Shown here: positions 28,586 to 37,158 of the stretch, in pieces
Numbering within the stretch: position 1 is the stretch's first letter
Layout: every line of letters starts with the position of its first letter
Origin: Pseudocolwellia sp. AS88
GTDB lineage: Bacteria; Pseudomonadota; Gammaproteobacteria; Enterobacterales; Alteromonadaceae
DNA length: 64,000 nt
Assembly (NCBI RefSeq): GCF_030551755.1
Contig: NZ_JAUPEC010000013.1
Location: 1-64,000 of the forward strand
Direction: 5' to 3'
Notes under the pieces: generated by a model
The model's database searches: none
What the model saw: the letters and a program-made list of their open reading frames with translations, nothing else
Told to the model about the DNA's origin: nothing
Program-made: the position numbers and the translations under genes

Positions 28586-29506
28586 TTACTGGTTTTCGAA
28601 CGCGTTTAAAATATCGCTTGCAGACGCTGACCACACTTTAGGATTTGACGTTAACTTTTCAAGTAAGGCTTCTAGCTTAGCAATACGATGCGGTTGCCCT
28701 AATAACCAAGGGTGAATATTCAAAGCGAGTATTCTTCCGCCAGAAGTTTCAGCCTCTTTAATTAACAAATCACACGAATCTTCAATCTGTTCAACGTACG
28801 ATTGCTCTGAATGTAGGTTGTTCATTAAAATGAATTGGTCGTCTAACTCGTTCGATAAAGGCATTGCGACTAATGGACCATTTTCAGTGTTAAAACTGTA
28901 CGGCATGTCGTCGTTTACCCAATCACAAAAGTAACGTACGTTATTTTGTTTAAGTAGTTCAGGGGTTATCGAACTTTCATTACGCGCAGGACTTAACCAA
29001 CCTTCTACCTTTTGACCACTAAGTTCACGTAATCTATCTAACGATTTACTCACTAATTCAGCTTCTTCACCTTCAGCTAAACCATCGTGATGTAACGCAT
29101 CCATGTGGTAGCCATGACAAATAATTTCATCACCACGTTCTACTACTTTTTTTAATAGGTAAGGATATTTTTCAGCTAAACGGGTGTTCATCGCAATTGT
29201 AGGTTTAATACCAAAACGATCAAAAGCTTTAAAGAATCGATAAATGCCGACTCGGTTACCATAATCACGTAACGAATAATGACGTAAATCAGGATAAGGC
29301 ATTGTCATGCCGCCAGGTACTTTAAAAGGAATGCCTTTTTGATCTAACGGGAAATATTGCAAACTCACATTAACCCATAAAGCTAACGATTTTCCATCAG
29401 GCCAATTCACTTTAGGGCGATCTTCTAACATGCTCCAGCTATAGCGGTCGTGGTCCATTCCATACTGACGCTTTGAGTATTCTAAATATTCTTTATCAAG
29501 TGCCAT
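28586..29506 (-). CDS. PuuE-like polysaccharide-deacetylase-fold hydrolase 1
   Basis: A 306-residue NodB-fold protein. The conserved YSLRDYGNRVGIYRFF and ICHGYHMDAL blocks match the PuuE (allantoinase)-like branch. The Asp-Asp motif (TFDDG) of sugar deacetylases is absent; the equivalent strand reads ALWVNVSLQYFPLD. PuuE-type enzymes open cyclic amides such as allantoin, and cyclic imide hydrolase activity is also reported in this superfamily, so ring opening is more likely than sugar deacetylation. A HxxxH pair (CHGYHMD) is present only in this paralog. It overlaps the upstream paralog by one base (TAATG), showing coupling. Confidence 0.8.
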   Translation of the reverse strand: MALDKEYLEYSKRQYGMDHDRYSWSMLEDRPKVNWPDGKSLALWVNVSLQYFPLDQKGIPFKVPGGMTMPYPDLRHYSLRDYGNRVGIYRFFKAFDRFGIKPTIAMNTRLAEKYPYLLKKVVERGDEIICHGYHMDALHHDGLAEGEEAELVSKSLDRLRELSGQKVEGWLSPARNESSITPELLKQNNVRYFCDWVNDDMPYSFNTENGPLVAMPLSNELDDQFILMNNLHSEQSYVEQIEDSCDLLIKEAETSGGRILALNIHPWLLGQPHRIAKLEALLEKLTSNPKVWSASASDILNAFENQ

Positions 29507-30450
29507 TATTTTGCTCCCACTATTTTACTAGCGATATCATCATTTATTGTATCGTAATGATTATCTAAAAAGTGTTGTGCTATTTCTTTACCCGTAGTTA
29601 TCCAAACATCACTATGACCAGTAATGTATTCAAGGGCTTCTTCAAACGCGCGTAAACGATGCGGACAACTTACTTGATAGTTATGCGTAGGAATACACAT
29701 GATGGTGCCTGATTCTGCACCTTCTTGATAAAGTCTGTCGAAGTTGTCTTTGATCATTTGACCGTATCGACGAGGCTCAATTTTATTCACGACATAAGCG
29801 ATGGTGTCGTTCATTTCTAACGAATAAGGAATAGAAACAAAACGCTTACCGCTGCGTAAATGAATAGGCGTAGGTTGGTCATCATGAAATAAGTCACAGG
29901 TATAAAAGCCTGCGTCATTACCAAATAACTCTGTACCTGCTTCAGCAAATAAATCGAGGGTATATTCAGAATGTGAGAGTGCTGGTGCTAGGTAACCAGC
30001 ACATTTTTGCCCTGTGTGTTTGTAAATAGTTTCGATTGAGTCGCGTATCATATCGCGCTCTTGTTCTTCACTCATGCCATAGGTGTAACGTGTGTTGTAA
30101 ATACCATGACTGAAAAATTCCCAGTTACGCTCTTTACACATTTCTATAATTTCTGGATGGTGATCACACAAGGCGGTAGACAGTGATATTGAACCTCTAA
30201 TGCCGTATTTTTCTAACAACTGCATTTGACGCGTATGCCCTACTCTATTGCCGTAATCTCGAATAGAGTAACCGCCAACAGCCGGATAAGGCTGCGGCCA
30301 AGCTGCTCGATGCGGATTAGCTGGCGGATTTAGCTCATAAAATTCAATATTGGGTGCTACCCACAACGCAACGCGTGCGCCATTAGGCCATTTAATTTTA
30401 GGTCGGTTTTCGTAAGGCCAATAGTCGTAGTAACCTGGTTCTTCTTTCAT
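29506..30450 (-). CDS. PuuE-like polysaccharide-deacetylase-fold hydrolase 2
   Basis: The second paralog, 314 residues. It shares the YSIRDYGNRVGHTRQM block and a single-His motif, SHGIYNTR, where the paralog at 28586 has HxxxH. The Asp-Asp catalytic motif of chitin-type deacetylases is missing (ALWVAPNIEFYEL). It is likely a cyclic amide or imide hydrolase, or a non-identical partner subunit of the adjacent paralog, given coupled translation. A GGAG site precedes the ATG. The operon order is amidase, this gene, then paralog 1. Confidence 0.8.
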   Translation of the reverse strand: MKEEPGYYDYWPYENRPKIKWPNGARVALWVAPNIEFYELNPPANPHRAAWPQPYPAVGGYSIRDYGNRVGHTRQMQLLEKYGIRGSISLSTALCDHHPEIIEMCKERNWEFFSHGIYNTRYTYGMSEEQERDMIRDSIETIYKHTGQKCAGYLAPALSHSEYTLDLFAEAGTELFGNDAGFYTCDLFHDDQPTPIHLRSGKRFVSIPYSLEMNDTIAYVVNKIEPRRYGQMIKDNFDRLYQEGAESGTIMCIPTHNYQVSCPHRLRAFEEALEYITGHSDVWITTGKEIAQHFLDNHYDTINDDIASKIVGAK

Positions 30451-30463
30451 GACTTACTCCTCA

Positions 30464-31135
30464 CTATTTGCTTTGTTCAGCTAACCACGTAAGCGCTTCT
30501 TGCACGTCAATAACATCAGCATATTTAAGGGCTAAATCGGTTAAGTTAGCGTAATGATAACTTTCATGTTTGTCAGCAACACATTGCTCTGGAACCATAG
30601 TGCGGTAACCGCGAGAAAGGCTATCTACAGCTGCAGAACGAATACAGCCAGATGTAGACCCACCCGTTAAAATAACAGTGTCGACTTGGTGCCATACACA
30701 TAAACTTTGTAGTTGTGTTTCGAAGAAAGGAGAAGGCATTTTTTTACAATAAAAAACGTCTTTTTTGCGGTCTAAAATTAAGCGGTCATCAAGTTCGCTA
30801 CGTACGCTATCAAACTTAATATTTTGTAAGCTGTCTGGTGTATCGGTGCGTGTGCCCCAAATACCAGCATCTTCACCTGACTCCATGTAAGCAACATTTG
30901 TCCAAACAACAGGCCAATCTAATTCACGAAATGCGGCAGCTAATTCGTTGACGTAATCGATTTGTTTAGGATCGCTTTCGTAAGCTGTTTTGAATAAGTC
31001 GGTGCGGGTGTAAGCTTTTTGAATATCAATATTTACTAATATTGCTTGCTTACCAAAACCAAACTTTGCTCGTGCCGGATTCGATTTAACATCGAAATAG
31101 ATTTCTTTAGCTGTTTTAGTGGTTGTTTCCATGTT
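30464..31135 (-). CDS. Isochorismatase-family amidohydrolase 1
   Basis: A cysteine hydrolase of 223 residues. The catalytic triad is visible: Asp36 (NIDIQKAY), Lys130 or Lys131 (FYCKKMPSPF) and Cys163 (GGSTSGCIRSAAVD). The GSTSGCIR loop with a cis-peptide-type pattern is typical of N-carbamoylsarcosine amidase, maleamate amidase and ureidoacrylate hydrolase relatives, all of which free ammonia from a linear amide. It is the first gene of an operon with two PuuE-like hydrolases, so it may deamidate their ring-opened product. The start at 31135 follows GGAG; a TTG at 31150 is less likely. Confidence 0.85.
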   Translation of the reverse strand, partial: NMETTTKTAKEIYFDVKSNPARAKFGFGKQAILVNIDIQKAYTRTDLFKTAYESDPKQIDYVNELAAAFRELDWPVVWTNVAYMESGEDAGIWGTRTDTPDSLQNIKFDSVRSELDDRLILDRKKDVFYCKKMPSPFFETQLQSLCVWHQVDTVILTGGSTSGCIRSAAVDSLSRGYRTMVPEQCVADKHESYHYANLTDLALKYADVIDVQEALTWLAEQSK

Positions 31136-31316
31136 GTCTCCAGGGATCAATAATTAAATATTACATTCAGCACAGTAGCTCACTTAAAGTTAGTGGTAAA
31201 AATTACACACAAAAATAAGTCAAACTACTGGCTTATACTTTTACAAAAGTTACCTTTTGCTTTAAATACTTTTGATTAGCCCTGGCTACGCTTATCTATA
31301 ATATTAGATAAATAAA

Positions 31317-32093
31317 CTATGAATTTTCATCAATGGTCAGGTCCATCTCAAATTGGAATCTTTCTGGATGATAGTAAACTTGCATGTAATCAAGTTGCTT
31401 TTCATCACTATCAAACGACTGACGTATCATGCTTAATAATGGCTCACCAATATCAGTATCTAAACTTTCAGCTAATACTTCATCAGCAGCGCATGCTGTT
31501 AGTGTTTGTTTCATGTGTGTAAAGTTAAGGCCTTTCTCTCTGAATATTTCTAAACGAGGGATAGATTCTAGTTTTTGAATGCTTGGTTTTTTATCTAAAC
31601 CAACAGTCCAACTCACGTAATAACCAAAAGGCACACCATCACGTGATCTAACACGTACAATTTTTATGGCTGTTTCGTTAGGCTCTAGGGCTAACTTTTC
31701 ACGAATATCTTCAGGTGGATTTAAAATATCAACAGACAACACACGCACTTTTGTTTGGCGTGCCATGCTTTCTATTTCTTGTAAAAGCCCAACGAGTGGA
31801 GCTTTAACTGAACCTGGCGTATATTTGAAAATTACATGAGTACCTTTACCACGACGACGCTCAACTAGTTTTTCAGCCGCAAGTTCATCCATCGCACGTT
31901 TAGAGGTAATACGAGATACATTAAATGCATCAGATAACTGCTGCTCTGTAGGCATAAATGCACCATGAGGTAAGGTGCCATTAAGTATCACTTTCTTGAA
32001 AAGACTATATAGTTGGTGATACAAAGGTGTATGACTGTTTGGGTCCAGAGACTTTTGCTGTTTTGGGCTAATTAGTTTATCAATTGGGCTCAT
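31317..32093 (-). CDS. GntR/HutC-family regulator with UTRA domain
   Basis: A 258-residue repressor-type protein: an N-terminal GntR winged helix (LYSLFKKVILNGTLPHGAFMPTEQQLSDAFNVSRITSKRAMDELAAEKLVERRRGKGTHV-type pattern, about residues 28-85) and a C-terminal UTRA ligand-binding domain. UTRA regulators usually sense the substrate or an intermediate of a neighbouring pathway. It lies just upstream of the amidase/PuuE-like operon in the same direction and downstream of AT-rich repeats that may be its operators. Confidence 0.9.
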   Translation of the reverse strand: MSPIDKLISPKQQKSLDPNSHTPLYHQLYSLFKKVILNGTLPHGAFMPTEQQLSDAFNVSRITSKRAMDELAAEKLVERRRGKGTHVIFKYTPGSVKAPLVGLLQEIESMARQTKVRVLSVDILNPPEDIREKLALEPNETAIKIVRVRSRDGVPFGYYVSWTVGLDKKPSIQKLESIPRLEIFREKGLNFTHMKQTLTACAADEVLAESLDTDIGEPLLSMIRQSFDSDEKQLDYMQVYYHPERFQFEMDLTIDENS

Positions 32094-32156
32094 TTAATAT
32101 TCATCCTGATTATTAGTTATTATTTCTGTCGTTTAATTTCTATATTTTATTATTTT

Positions 32157-32314
32157 TATAATGATATAACAAATAGATATTATAATGATATGAAGTCCAT
32201 ATCAAACTCAATAATAATCATATTCTACAGGAGACCATTAATTCAATTTTTGTGATTTATGTAGTGAGCATTAATCATTTTTTAAATACTTATACACACA
32301 TAGTATAATGATAT
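32157..32314. promoter_or_regulatory. Triple TATAATGATAT repeat upstream of the GntR gene
   Basis: The 11-mer TATAATGATAT occurs at 32157-32167, 32181-32191 and 32304-32314, the first two 24 bp apart. A related AATGATATA lies in the HMGL/CoA-transferase divergent region at 23352. The repeats may be operators of the GntR regulator, though the very AT-rich background lowers certainty. Nothing else was recognised in this 308-bp gap. Confidence 0.4.
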
Positions 32315-32401
32315 AAGTATATGTCAATTGAATTCTATTCTTTTACTTATAGATAACCTTAAACTGTTAACTATATTAGAAAGTATTTGCTTGATGGGGA
32401 A

Positions 32402-33742
32402 TCAAACATCATATTCTTTTAACCAATTACAGCCATAAACACGCCACACTAACAAGCCAGTTTTTACAAGATAGTCGATAAATACCGTGGCAAATATCCA
32501 CTCAACAGGCGCTTCAAAATGTAATAAAACCATAGCTGCGCTAAATCTTATAATGACGTTACCTAACATCACACTCAACATAGGCCAGCGTGTATCCCCA
32601 CTGCCCTGCAAAGCACCAGTTAACACAAAGTCTACAGCCATAACAGGTTGAATTATTGCATAAAATAATACGAGCACAGAGGTGTAATAAGCCACTTCAC
32701 CTTCGCCAACCATCCAAATAGATATTTCTTGTGCAAAAATACCAATAACTAAACCAATAGCGCTCATAAAGATAACAGACGTTATAAGTGATGTTCGCAG
32801 GACTTGTTTAGCCAAATGAACAGTGCCTGCCCCTATAGCTTGTCCAACCATAACAGCTGTCGCCATAGATAAGCCAAAGCCAACAACTAAAGACACAGTG
32901 ATCAACATAACACTGGCACCATAAGCAGCAAAAGGTGCTGTACCGTATTTAGCAACCACCCATAAAAAAGCTAAAACAGCGACTTGACGAAGTACTTGTT
33001 CAAAAATAGCTGGAGAACTGACTTTGAGTAAGCCTCTAGTATTTTTAAATGTCCATTTACCCACGAACATTTCCTGCAACCTAGAACGACTGAGGTACAT
33101 CATAAAAACCAAGCCGAGTACATTACCAAGAATTGCTGCTAAGGCTAAACTTCCTGACCAGTGGCTTACAGGATTAATATTATATTCAACAAATACATAG
33201 GTGATGAATAAGGTACCAACATTTAATAAAATACCACTAAGCAAAGGTGTTTTCACAATGCCGCAAGCTCTTAAAGCACCAGCTAATATAAAGTAAAAAC
33301 CAATTAACCAACCACAATAAGCCAGTACCTGAATATAACTAACACCTTCTGTAAGTGCCTCGCCTTCCATGCCTAAACTTTGCAATAAAAACTCAGGAAT
33401 TGACCAAAATATAACACCGAAAATAATAGTTGTTATGACGGTAATTAATAACGAGAGGCGTATCCAAGCATTGGTTTGTTTATGATCTTTTTCACCATGG
33501 CTTCGAGAAATCAAGGCCAAAGATCCAACATTTAAACCTAATAAAACCGCCTGAATAATAAAATAAAGTCGCTGCCCTGCTGTAACACCAGCAAGTACCT
33601 CACTACCTAAAGGCGCAATAATCTTTATAGTTAAAATTCCAACCACAGCAATCATGGCTTGTACGCCACCCACAGAAAAAGCTAGAGAAAAGAGTTTTTT
33701 CACATCAACTTGTGGATCAATAGTTTGCTTTAATTCTGTCAT
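32402..33742 (-). CDS. MATE-family efflux transporter
   Basis: A 446-residue inner-membrane protein with about 12 hydrophobic helices and two homologous halves typical of MATE exporters (for example GVTAGQRLYFIIQAVLLGLNVGSLALISR in half one and VGQAIGAGTVHLAKQVLRTSL in half two). It would export organic cations or other small molecules against Na+ or H+. It lies between the GntR gene and the second amidase gene on the same strand. The substrate is unknown. A short inverted repeat (GCTATT/AATAGC, around 33780) is upstream. Confidence 0.88.
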   Translation of the reverse strand: MTELKQTIDPQVDVKKLFSLAFSVGGVQAMIAVVGILTIKIIAPLGSEVLAGVTAGQRLYFIIQAVLLGLNVGSLALISRSHGEKDHKQTNAWIRLSLLITVITTIIFGVIFWSIPEFLLQSLGMEGEALTEGVSYIQVLAYCGWLIGFYFILAGALRACGIVKTPLLSGILLNVGTLFITYVFVEYNINPVSHWSGSLALAAILGNVLGLVFMMYLSRSRLQEMFVGKWTFKNTRGLLKVSSPAIFEQVLRQVAVLAFLWVVAKYGTAPFAAYGASVMLITVSLVVGFGLSMATAVMVGQAIGAGTVHLAKQVLRTSLITSVIFMSAIGLVIGIFAQEISIWMVGEGEVAYYTSVLVLFYAIIQPVMAVDFVLTGALQGSGDTRWPMLSVMLGNVIIRFSAAMVLLHFEAPVEWIFATVFIDYLVKTGLLVWRVYGCNWLKEYDV

Positions 33743-33933
33743 GATGGCTCTTACTTAACGTTTTAACGGAATGATTTGGGCTATTAGCTTTGCTCAATAG
33801 CTCTGGAAATGTGCTGAAATAATGACGCTACACTAGGGTCAAATTAACTTAAATTAATTTAATTTGGCCTAATAACAAAAAGGTTTTCATCGATGAAATT
33901 TGTACTGATTTTGTGTATTGCTTGGAATAAAAA

Positions 33934-33969
33934 ATAGGTAGGCCAAGCTGAATACTTAGACCTACCTAT
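33934..33969 (-). terminator. Terminator of the lyase/amidase operon
   Basis: ATAGGTAGG (33934-33942) pairs with CCTACCTAT (33961-33969). On the minus strand a T-run follows, 30 bp beyond the amidase stop. Confidence 0.75.
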
Positions 33970-34000
33970 AACCCTCACAAAATAAATACTTAAAAACTCT

Positions 34001-34630
34001 TTATAAAGATTCTAAGTACTTAATAATGTCATTTTCGCTAACAACATCAGCATATTTAGCATTCATATCAAACAAGTTAGCATTATGTGGATCTTCATGA
34101 CGATCGCCACACGCTTCTGCAACAACAGTAGGAATAAAGCCACTTGAAATTGCATCAACACAACTTGCTCTTACACAGCCACTTGTTGTTAAACCAGTAA
34201 GAATTACGCTATCTACGCCAGCTGCCGTTAATGTTGAAGCTAACGATGTACCAAAAAACGCACTTGGGTATTGTTTAGAAATAACCAGTTCATCTTCTCT
34301 TGGTGACAATTCGCCAGCCCAAGCTCCCATAGGAGAACCTTCAACTAAGTGCTCAAGAGGTAATATTTTTTCGAAGAATCTACCGCCGTTAACACCTGAC
34401 TTGTGGTATACAACATTGGTATAAACCACTAAAACACCAGCTTTTCGTGCAGCTTCAAGTACACGTATTGCAGACGCTAAGGCATCTTCAACATCAGCAT
34501 ATAATGGGCAAGACTTGTCGTAATAAGCTTCAACAAAATCAATTAGAATAAGTGCAGGCTTTTTACCATAGCCTACTTTGTTGCCGTAAGCCGCTGCATA
34601 GTTTTGATCAATATCAGTATTAGTTGTCAT
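34001..34630 (-). CDS. Isochorismatase-family amidohydrolase 2 (N-carbamoylsarcosine/maleamate amidase-like)
   Basis: A cysteine amidase of 209 residues with Asp31 (LILIDFVEAYYD), Lys119 (ELVISKQYPSAFFGT) and Cys152 (TGLTTSGCVRASCVDA) as the catalytic triad. The SKQYPSAFFGTSL and TTSGCVRASC blocks are those of N-carbamoylsarcosine amidase and maleamate amidase (NicF). It would release ammonia from a linear amide or carbamoyl compound. It is cotranscribed with the upstream C-C lyase (42-bp gap), tying deamidation to diacid cleavage. Confidence 0.87.
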   Translation of the reverse strand: MTTNTDIDQNYAAAYGNKVGYGKKPALILIDFVEAYYDKSCPLYADVEDALASAIRVLEAARKAGVLVVYTNVVYHKSGVNGGRFFEKILPLEHLVEGSPMGAWAGELSPREDELVISKQYPSAFFGTSLASTLTAAGVDSVILTGLTTSGCVRASCVDAISSGFIPTVVAEACGDRHEDPHNANLFDMNAKYADVVSENDIIKYLESL

Positions 34631-34672
34631 TATTTATTTACCTTATCAACGTATTTAACAGAGAACTAAAGG

Positions 34673-35533
34673 CTACTTAGCCCATTTTTTCTCAAATTCC
34701 CAAACTTCATCAAAGCCAATCAATGAACAAAATTCTTTAAAATCACCAATAGGAACTCCTTCTGGTACTGGGCTGCCTTGCTGTTTGAAACCAACAAGCG
34801 CTTGTTCTACAGCATGAATAGCCGCTAAGCTTGTTAACGCTGGAGCAATAGCTAAAGCAAAGCCAATGTCTTTCATCTCTTCGGCGTCCATCATTGGTGT
34901 ACAACCACCATTAGCCATGTTTGCCATCATTGGGCCATTAACTAAAGCACATGCACGACGCATTTCATCTTTGCTTTCTAATGCTTCAACAAACAATACA
35001 TCTGCACCAGCTTCTTGATAGGCTTGAGCACGAGCAATAGCAGCATCAAAACCTTCGGCTTGGCGCGAATCGGTACGAGCGATAATTAACATATCTGGGT
35101 CAGTTCGAGCGTCAATTGCAACTTTAATTTTCTCAACCATATCTTCAAGAGGAATAACTTTACGATTAGGTGTGTGGCCACACTTTTTAGGGAACTCTTG
35201 ATCTTCAATTTGAATAGCTGAAACGCCAGCTTCTTGATAACTACGTACTGTGTGATGCACGTTAAGTAAACCACCAAAGCCGGTATCCGCATCTGCAATA
35301 ACTGCACTGTTACATGTTTTTACTAAGGTAGCCATACGATCAACCATTTGCGTAACACTAACAATCCCTGCATCAGGTAAACCATATGCTGAAGCTGTTG
35401 ACCAGTAGCCAGAACCATAAACAACATCAAAACCGACTTTATTCGCTACACTAGCAGTGATCATGTCTTGAATACCTGGAGCAAATATAAATTCACCTTT
35501 ATTAAGTTTTTCACGAAGTATTGGATTGGCCAT
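34673..35533 (-). CDS. PEP-mutase/isocitrate-lyase-fold C-C lyase
   Basis: A 286-residue TIM-barrel enzyme of the isocitrate lyase/PEP mutase superfamily. Mg ligands appear as DADTGFGG (Asp81, Asp83) and IEDQEFP (Glu110, Asp111), and the lyase-type KKCGH motif at 116-120 carries the catalytic cysteine, marking it as a lyase rather than a PEP phosphomutase. Named relatives are methylisocitrate lyase, 2,3-dimethylmalate lyase and oxaloacetate hydrolases. No prpC/prpD genes are here, so a methylcitrate-cycle role is unlikely. A dialkylmalate or related substrate would fit the LeuCD pairs. The ATG has AGGA upstream. Confidence 0.85.
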   Translation of the reverse strand: MANPILREKLNKGEFIFAPGIQDMITASVANKVGFDVVYGSGYWSTASAYGLPDAGIVSVTQMVDRMATLVKTCNSAVIADADTGFGGLLNVHHTVRSYQEAGVSAIQIEDQEFPKKCGHTPNRKVIPLEDMVEKIKVAIDARTDPDMLIIARTDSRQAEGFDAAIARAQAYQEAGADVLFVEALESKDEMRRACALVNGPMMANMANGGCTPMMDAEEMKDIGFALAIAPALTSLAAIHAVEQALVGFKQQGSPVPEGVPIGDFKEFCSLIGFDEVWEFEKKWAK

Positions 35534-35592
35534 TTACTTTTCCTATAGTTTTAACAAATAAACTCTCGCCCATTCCATTGCAACAAATAATA

Positions 35593-35604
35593 TCAACATG
35601 TTGA
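35593..35604. promoter_or_regulatory. 12-bp palindrome upstream of the lyase gene
   Basis: TCAACATGTTGA is a perfect palindrome about 60 bp upstream of the lyase start, at promoter distance. The binding protein is unknown. Apart from this and the FNR-type box at 35906, the 495-bp divergent gap shows no feature. Confidence 0.35.
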
Positions 35605-35905
35605 ACTCTTGGTAGCGAGGACATCTCTTGAGAAAAACCTCAAGTTTTTACAAATATTAGCCGCCATGAGATTCATGCAAAACATACGGCAAAACGAAAA
35701 AGGGACGACTTCCATGTCAATGTTTGTAATGTTTATTGCGTTCAAAATAATGTTAGCTTTAAAACCTGAATCATCCTGAAAGAGGTTTATTTTGAATAAC
35801 ACTGCATTAAAGATTCTACGATTTCAGTGACTACTTGAGAGCTTGTTATCTTTTTTGAGAAGCAATATTGATGGTATAAGTATCAACGATTGAAAAATAT
35901 CAGCC

Positions 35906-35919
35906 ATGACAATTATCAA
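35906..35919. promoter_or_regulatory. FNR/DNR-type box upstream of the flavoreductase gene
   Basis: ATGAC-AATT-ATCAA matches the FNR/ANR/DNR consensus TTGAY-N4-RTCAA except for the first base. It ends 110 bp before the reductase start and lies in the divergent region with the lyase/amidase operon. The same core, TGACAATTATCA, recurs at 42038 and 58328. Confidence 0.6.
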
Positions 35920-36028
35920 AGACCATGCCGACTTTCAGAGAGTATCGTTGAACGTATCTAACATTACTTAAAAGTAATAAAACTCAGTTATCAGAAGTAT
36001 TCTTTCTCTTAACAGAAGGCTTAAAAAC

Positions 36029-37144
36029 ATGAACAAAACAAGAATAATTACAACAACTAACGGTACAACCTTTGAGCAGTTAGAAGGTCAGTTGATTCTT
36101 GATGCGAGTATTGAAGCAAGCTCCCCGATTAATCATAGTTGTCGCTCAGGTCGTTGTGGCTTTTGTAAAGTAAAAGTACTCTCAGGTGAAAGCTTTGCCT
36201 ACCGACAAGAAGAGTTAACACCTGAGGAATTAGCAGATAATTGGATACTCACCTGTGCTAGAAGCGCAAAATCAGACCTGCACATTGATGCAGGTAATTT
36301 AACTAAGATTAGTTTACCTAAAAGAGTAACGATACCCTGTGGTATTGCTCAACTGACTTTATTATCTAATGATGTTTTAAATGTCACTTTACGTTTGCCT
36401 TTAATAAGTAGGCTGGATTATTTAGCTGGTCAATATGTTGATATCACAAGCCCTAACGGTATTTGTCGAAGTTACTCGTTAGCTAAAGCTAAAGTAGATG
36501 AACAAACCATTGAAATACATATACGTAGGCTTGAACAAGGCGCCATGAGTAACTACTGGTTTAATCAGGCTAAAGTGAATGATTTACTGACACTGCAAGG
36601 ACCGAAAGGCACCTTCTTTTTGCGTGACGATATTGCCCAAAAAGATTTATATTTTTTAGCCACAGGAACAGGTATAGCTCCAATTAACGCCCTATTAGAA
36701 ACAATAGAAAGTTTACCTAAAAACCTACAACCTCATTCGATTACCGTGATTTGGGGTGAGAAAACAATAGAAAGGTTTTATATGGATTTAGCTAAGAGGT
36801 TTTCAAAAAAAACAGTAGATATCAAAATTATTTATACGCTAACAAAACCTCAATCGACTCAAACCTTGTTAACCCAAACCTCGCCAACTCATGTTCAGTC
36901 AACTCAAACATCTGTAGAACAATTATATTGCTCTGAACATCATGGTTACACTGATAGTTACGCTCAAGGTTATGTTCAAAAAGTATTATTAAGTTTAAAA
37001 CCAGATCTAACGAATAGCAGAGTTTATGCGTGTGGCTCATCATTAATGATAAATGATGCCCAAGCCTTATTAATTGAAAAAGGGTTAGACGAAAAACACT
37101 TTTTGGCTGATGCCTTTGTTATTTCAAGAGCAACGAAATTGTAG
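36029..37144 (+). CDS. 2Fe-2S ferredoxin-type flavin reductase (oxygenase electron-transfer component type)
   Basis: A 371-residue electron-transfer protein. The N-terminal plant-type 2Fe-2S domain has Cys38, Cys43, Cys46 and Cys76 (CRSGRCGFC...C). A FAD-binding domain follows with RSYSLAKA, then an NAD(P)-binding domain (LATGTGIAPINALLE). This layout serves as the reductase of ring-hydroxylating oxygenases, desaturases or deoxysugar dehydratases. No oxygenase component is adjacent. The NAD domain carries an insertion of about 30 residues rich in Ser, Thr and Gln (STQT-type near-repeats), unusual for the family. An FNR-type box precedes it. Confidence 0.85.
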   Translation: MNKTRIITTTNGTTFEQLEGQLILDASIEASSPINHSCRSGRCGFCKVKVLSGESFAYRQEELTPEELADNWILTCARSAKSDLHIDAGNLTKISLPKRVTIPCGIAQLTLLSNDVLNVTLRLPLISRLDYLAGQYVDITSPNGICRSYSLAKAKVDEQTIEIHIRRLEQGAMSNYWFNQAKVNDLLTLQGPKGTFFLRDDIAQKDLYFLATGTGIAPINALLETIESLPKNLQPHSITVIWGEKTIERFYMDLAKRFSKKTVDIKIIYTLTKPQSTQTLLTQTSPTHVQSTQTSVEQLYCSEHHGYTDSYAQGYVQKVLLSLKPDLTNSRVYACGSSLMINDAQALLIEKGLDEKHFLADAFVISRATKL

Positions 37145-37158
37145 AATGAATCATTTAT

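Noticed and set aside
34673-35533. Reading the lyase as PrpB of the methylcitrate cycle
   Set aside because: The family fits, but no prpC, prpD or acnD is near, and it is paired with an amidase, so I left the substrate open.
35593-35802. A 69-codon minus-strand ORF upstream of the lyase gene
   Set aside because: No recognisable sequence or RBS, and it overlaps likely promoter sequence.
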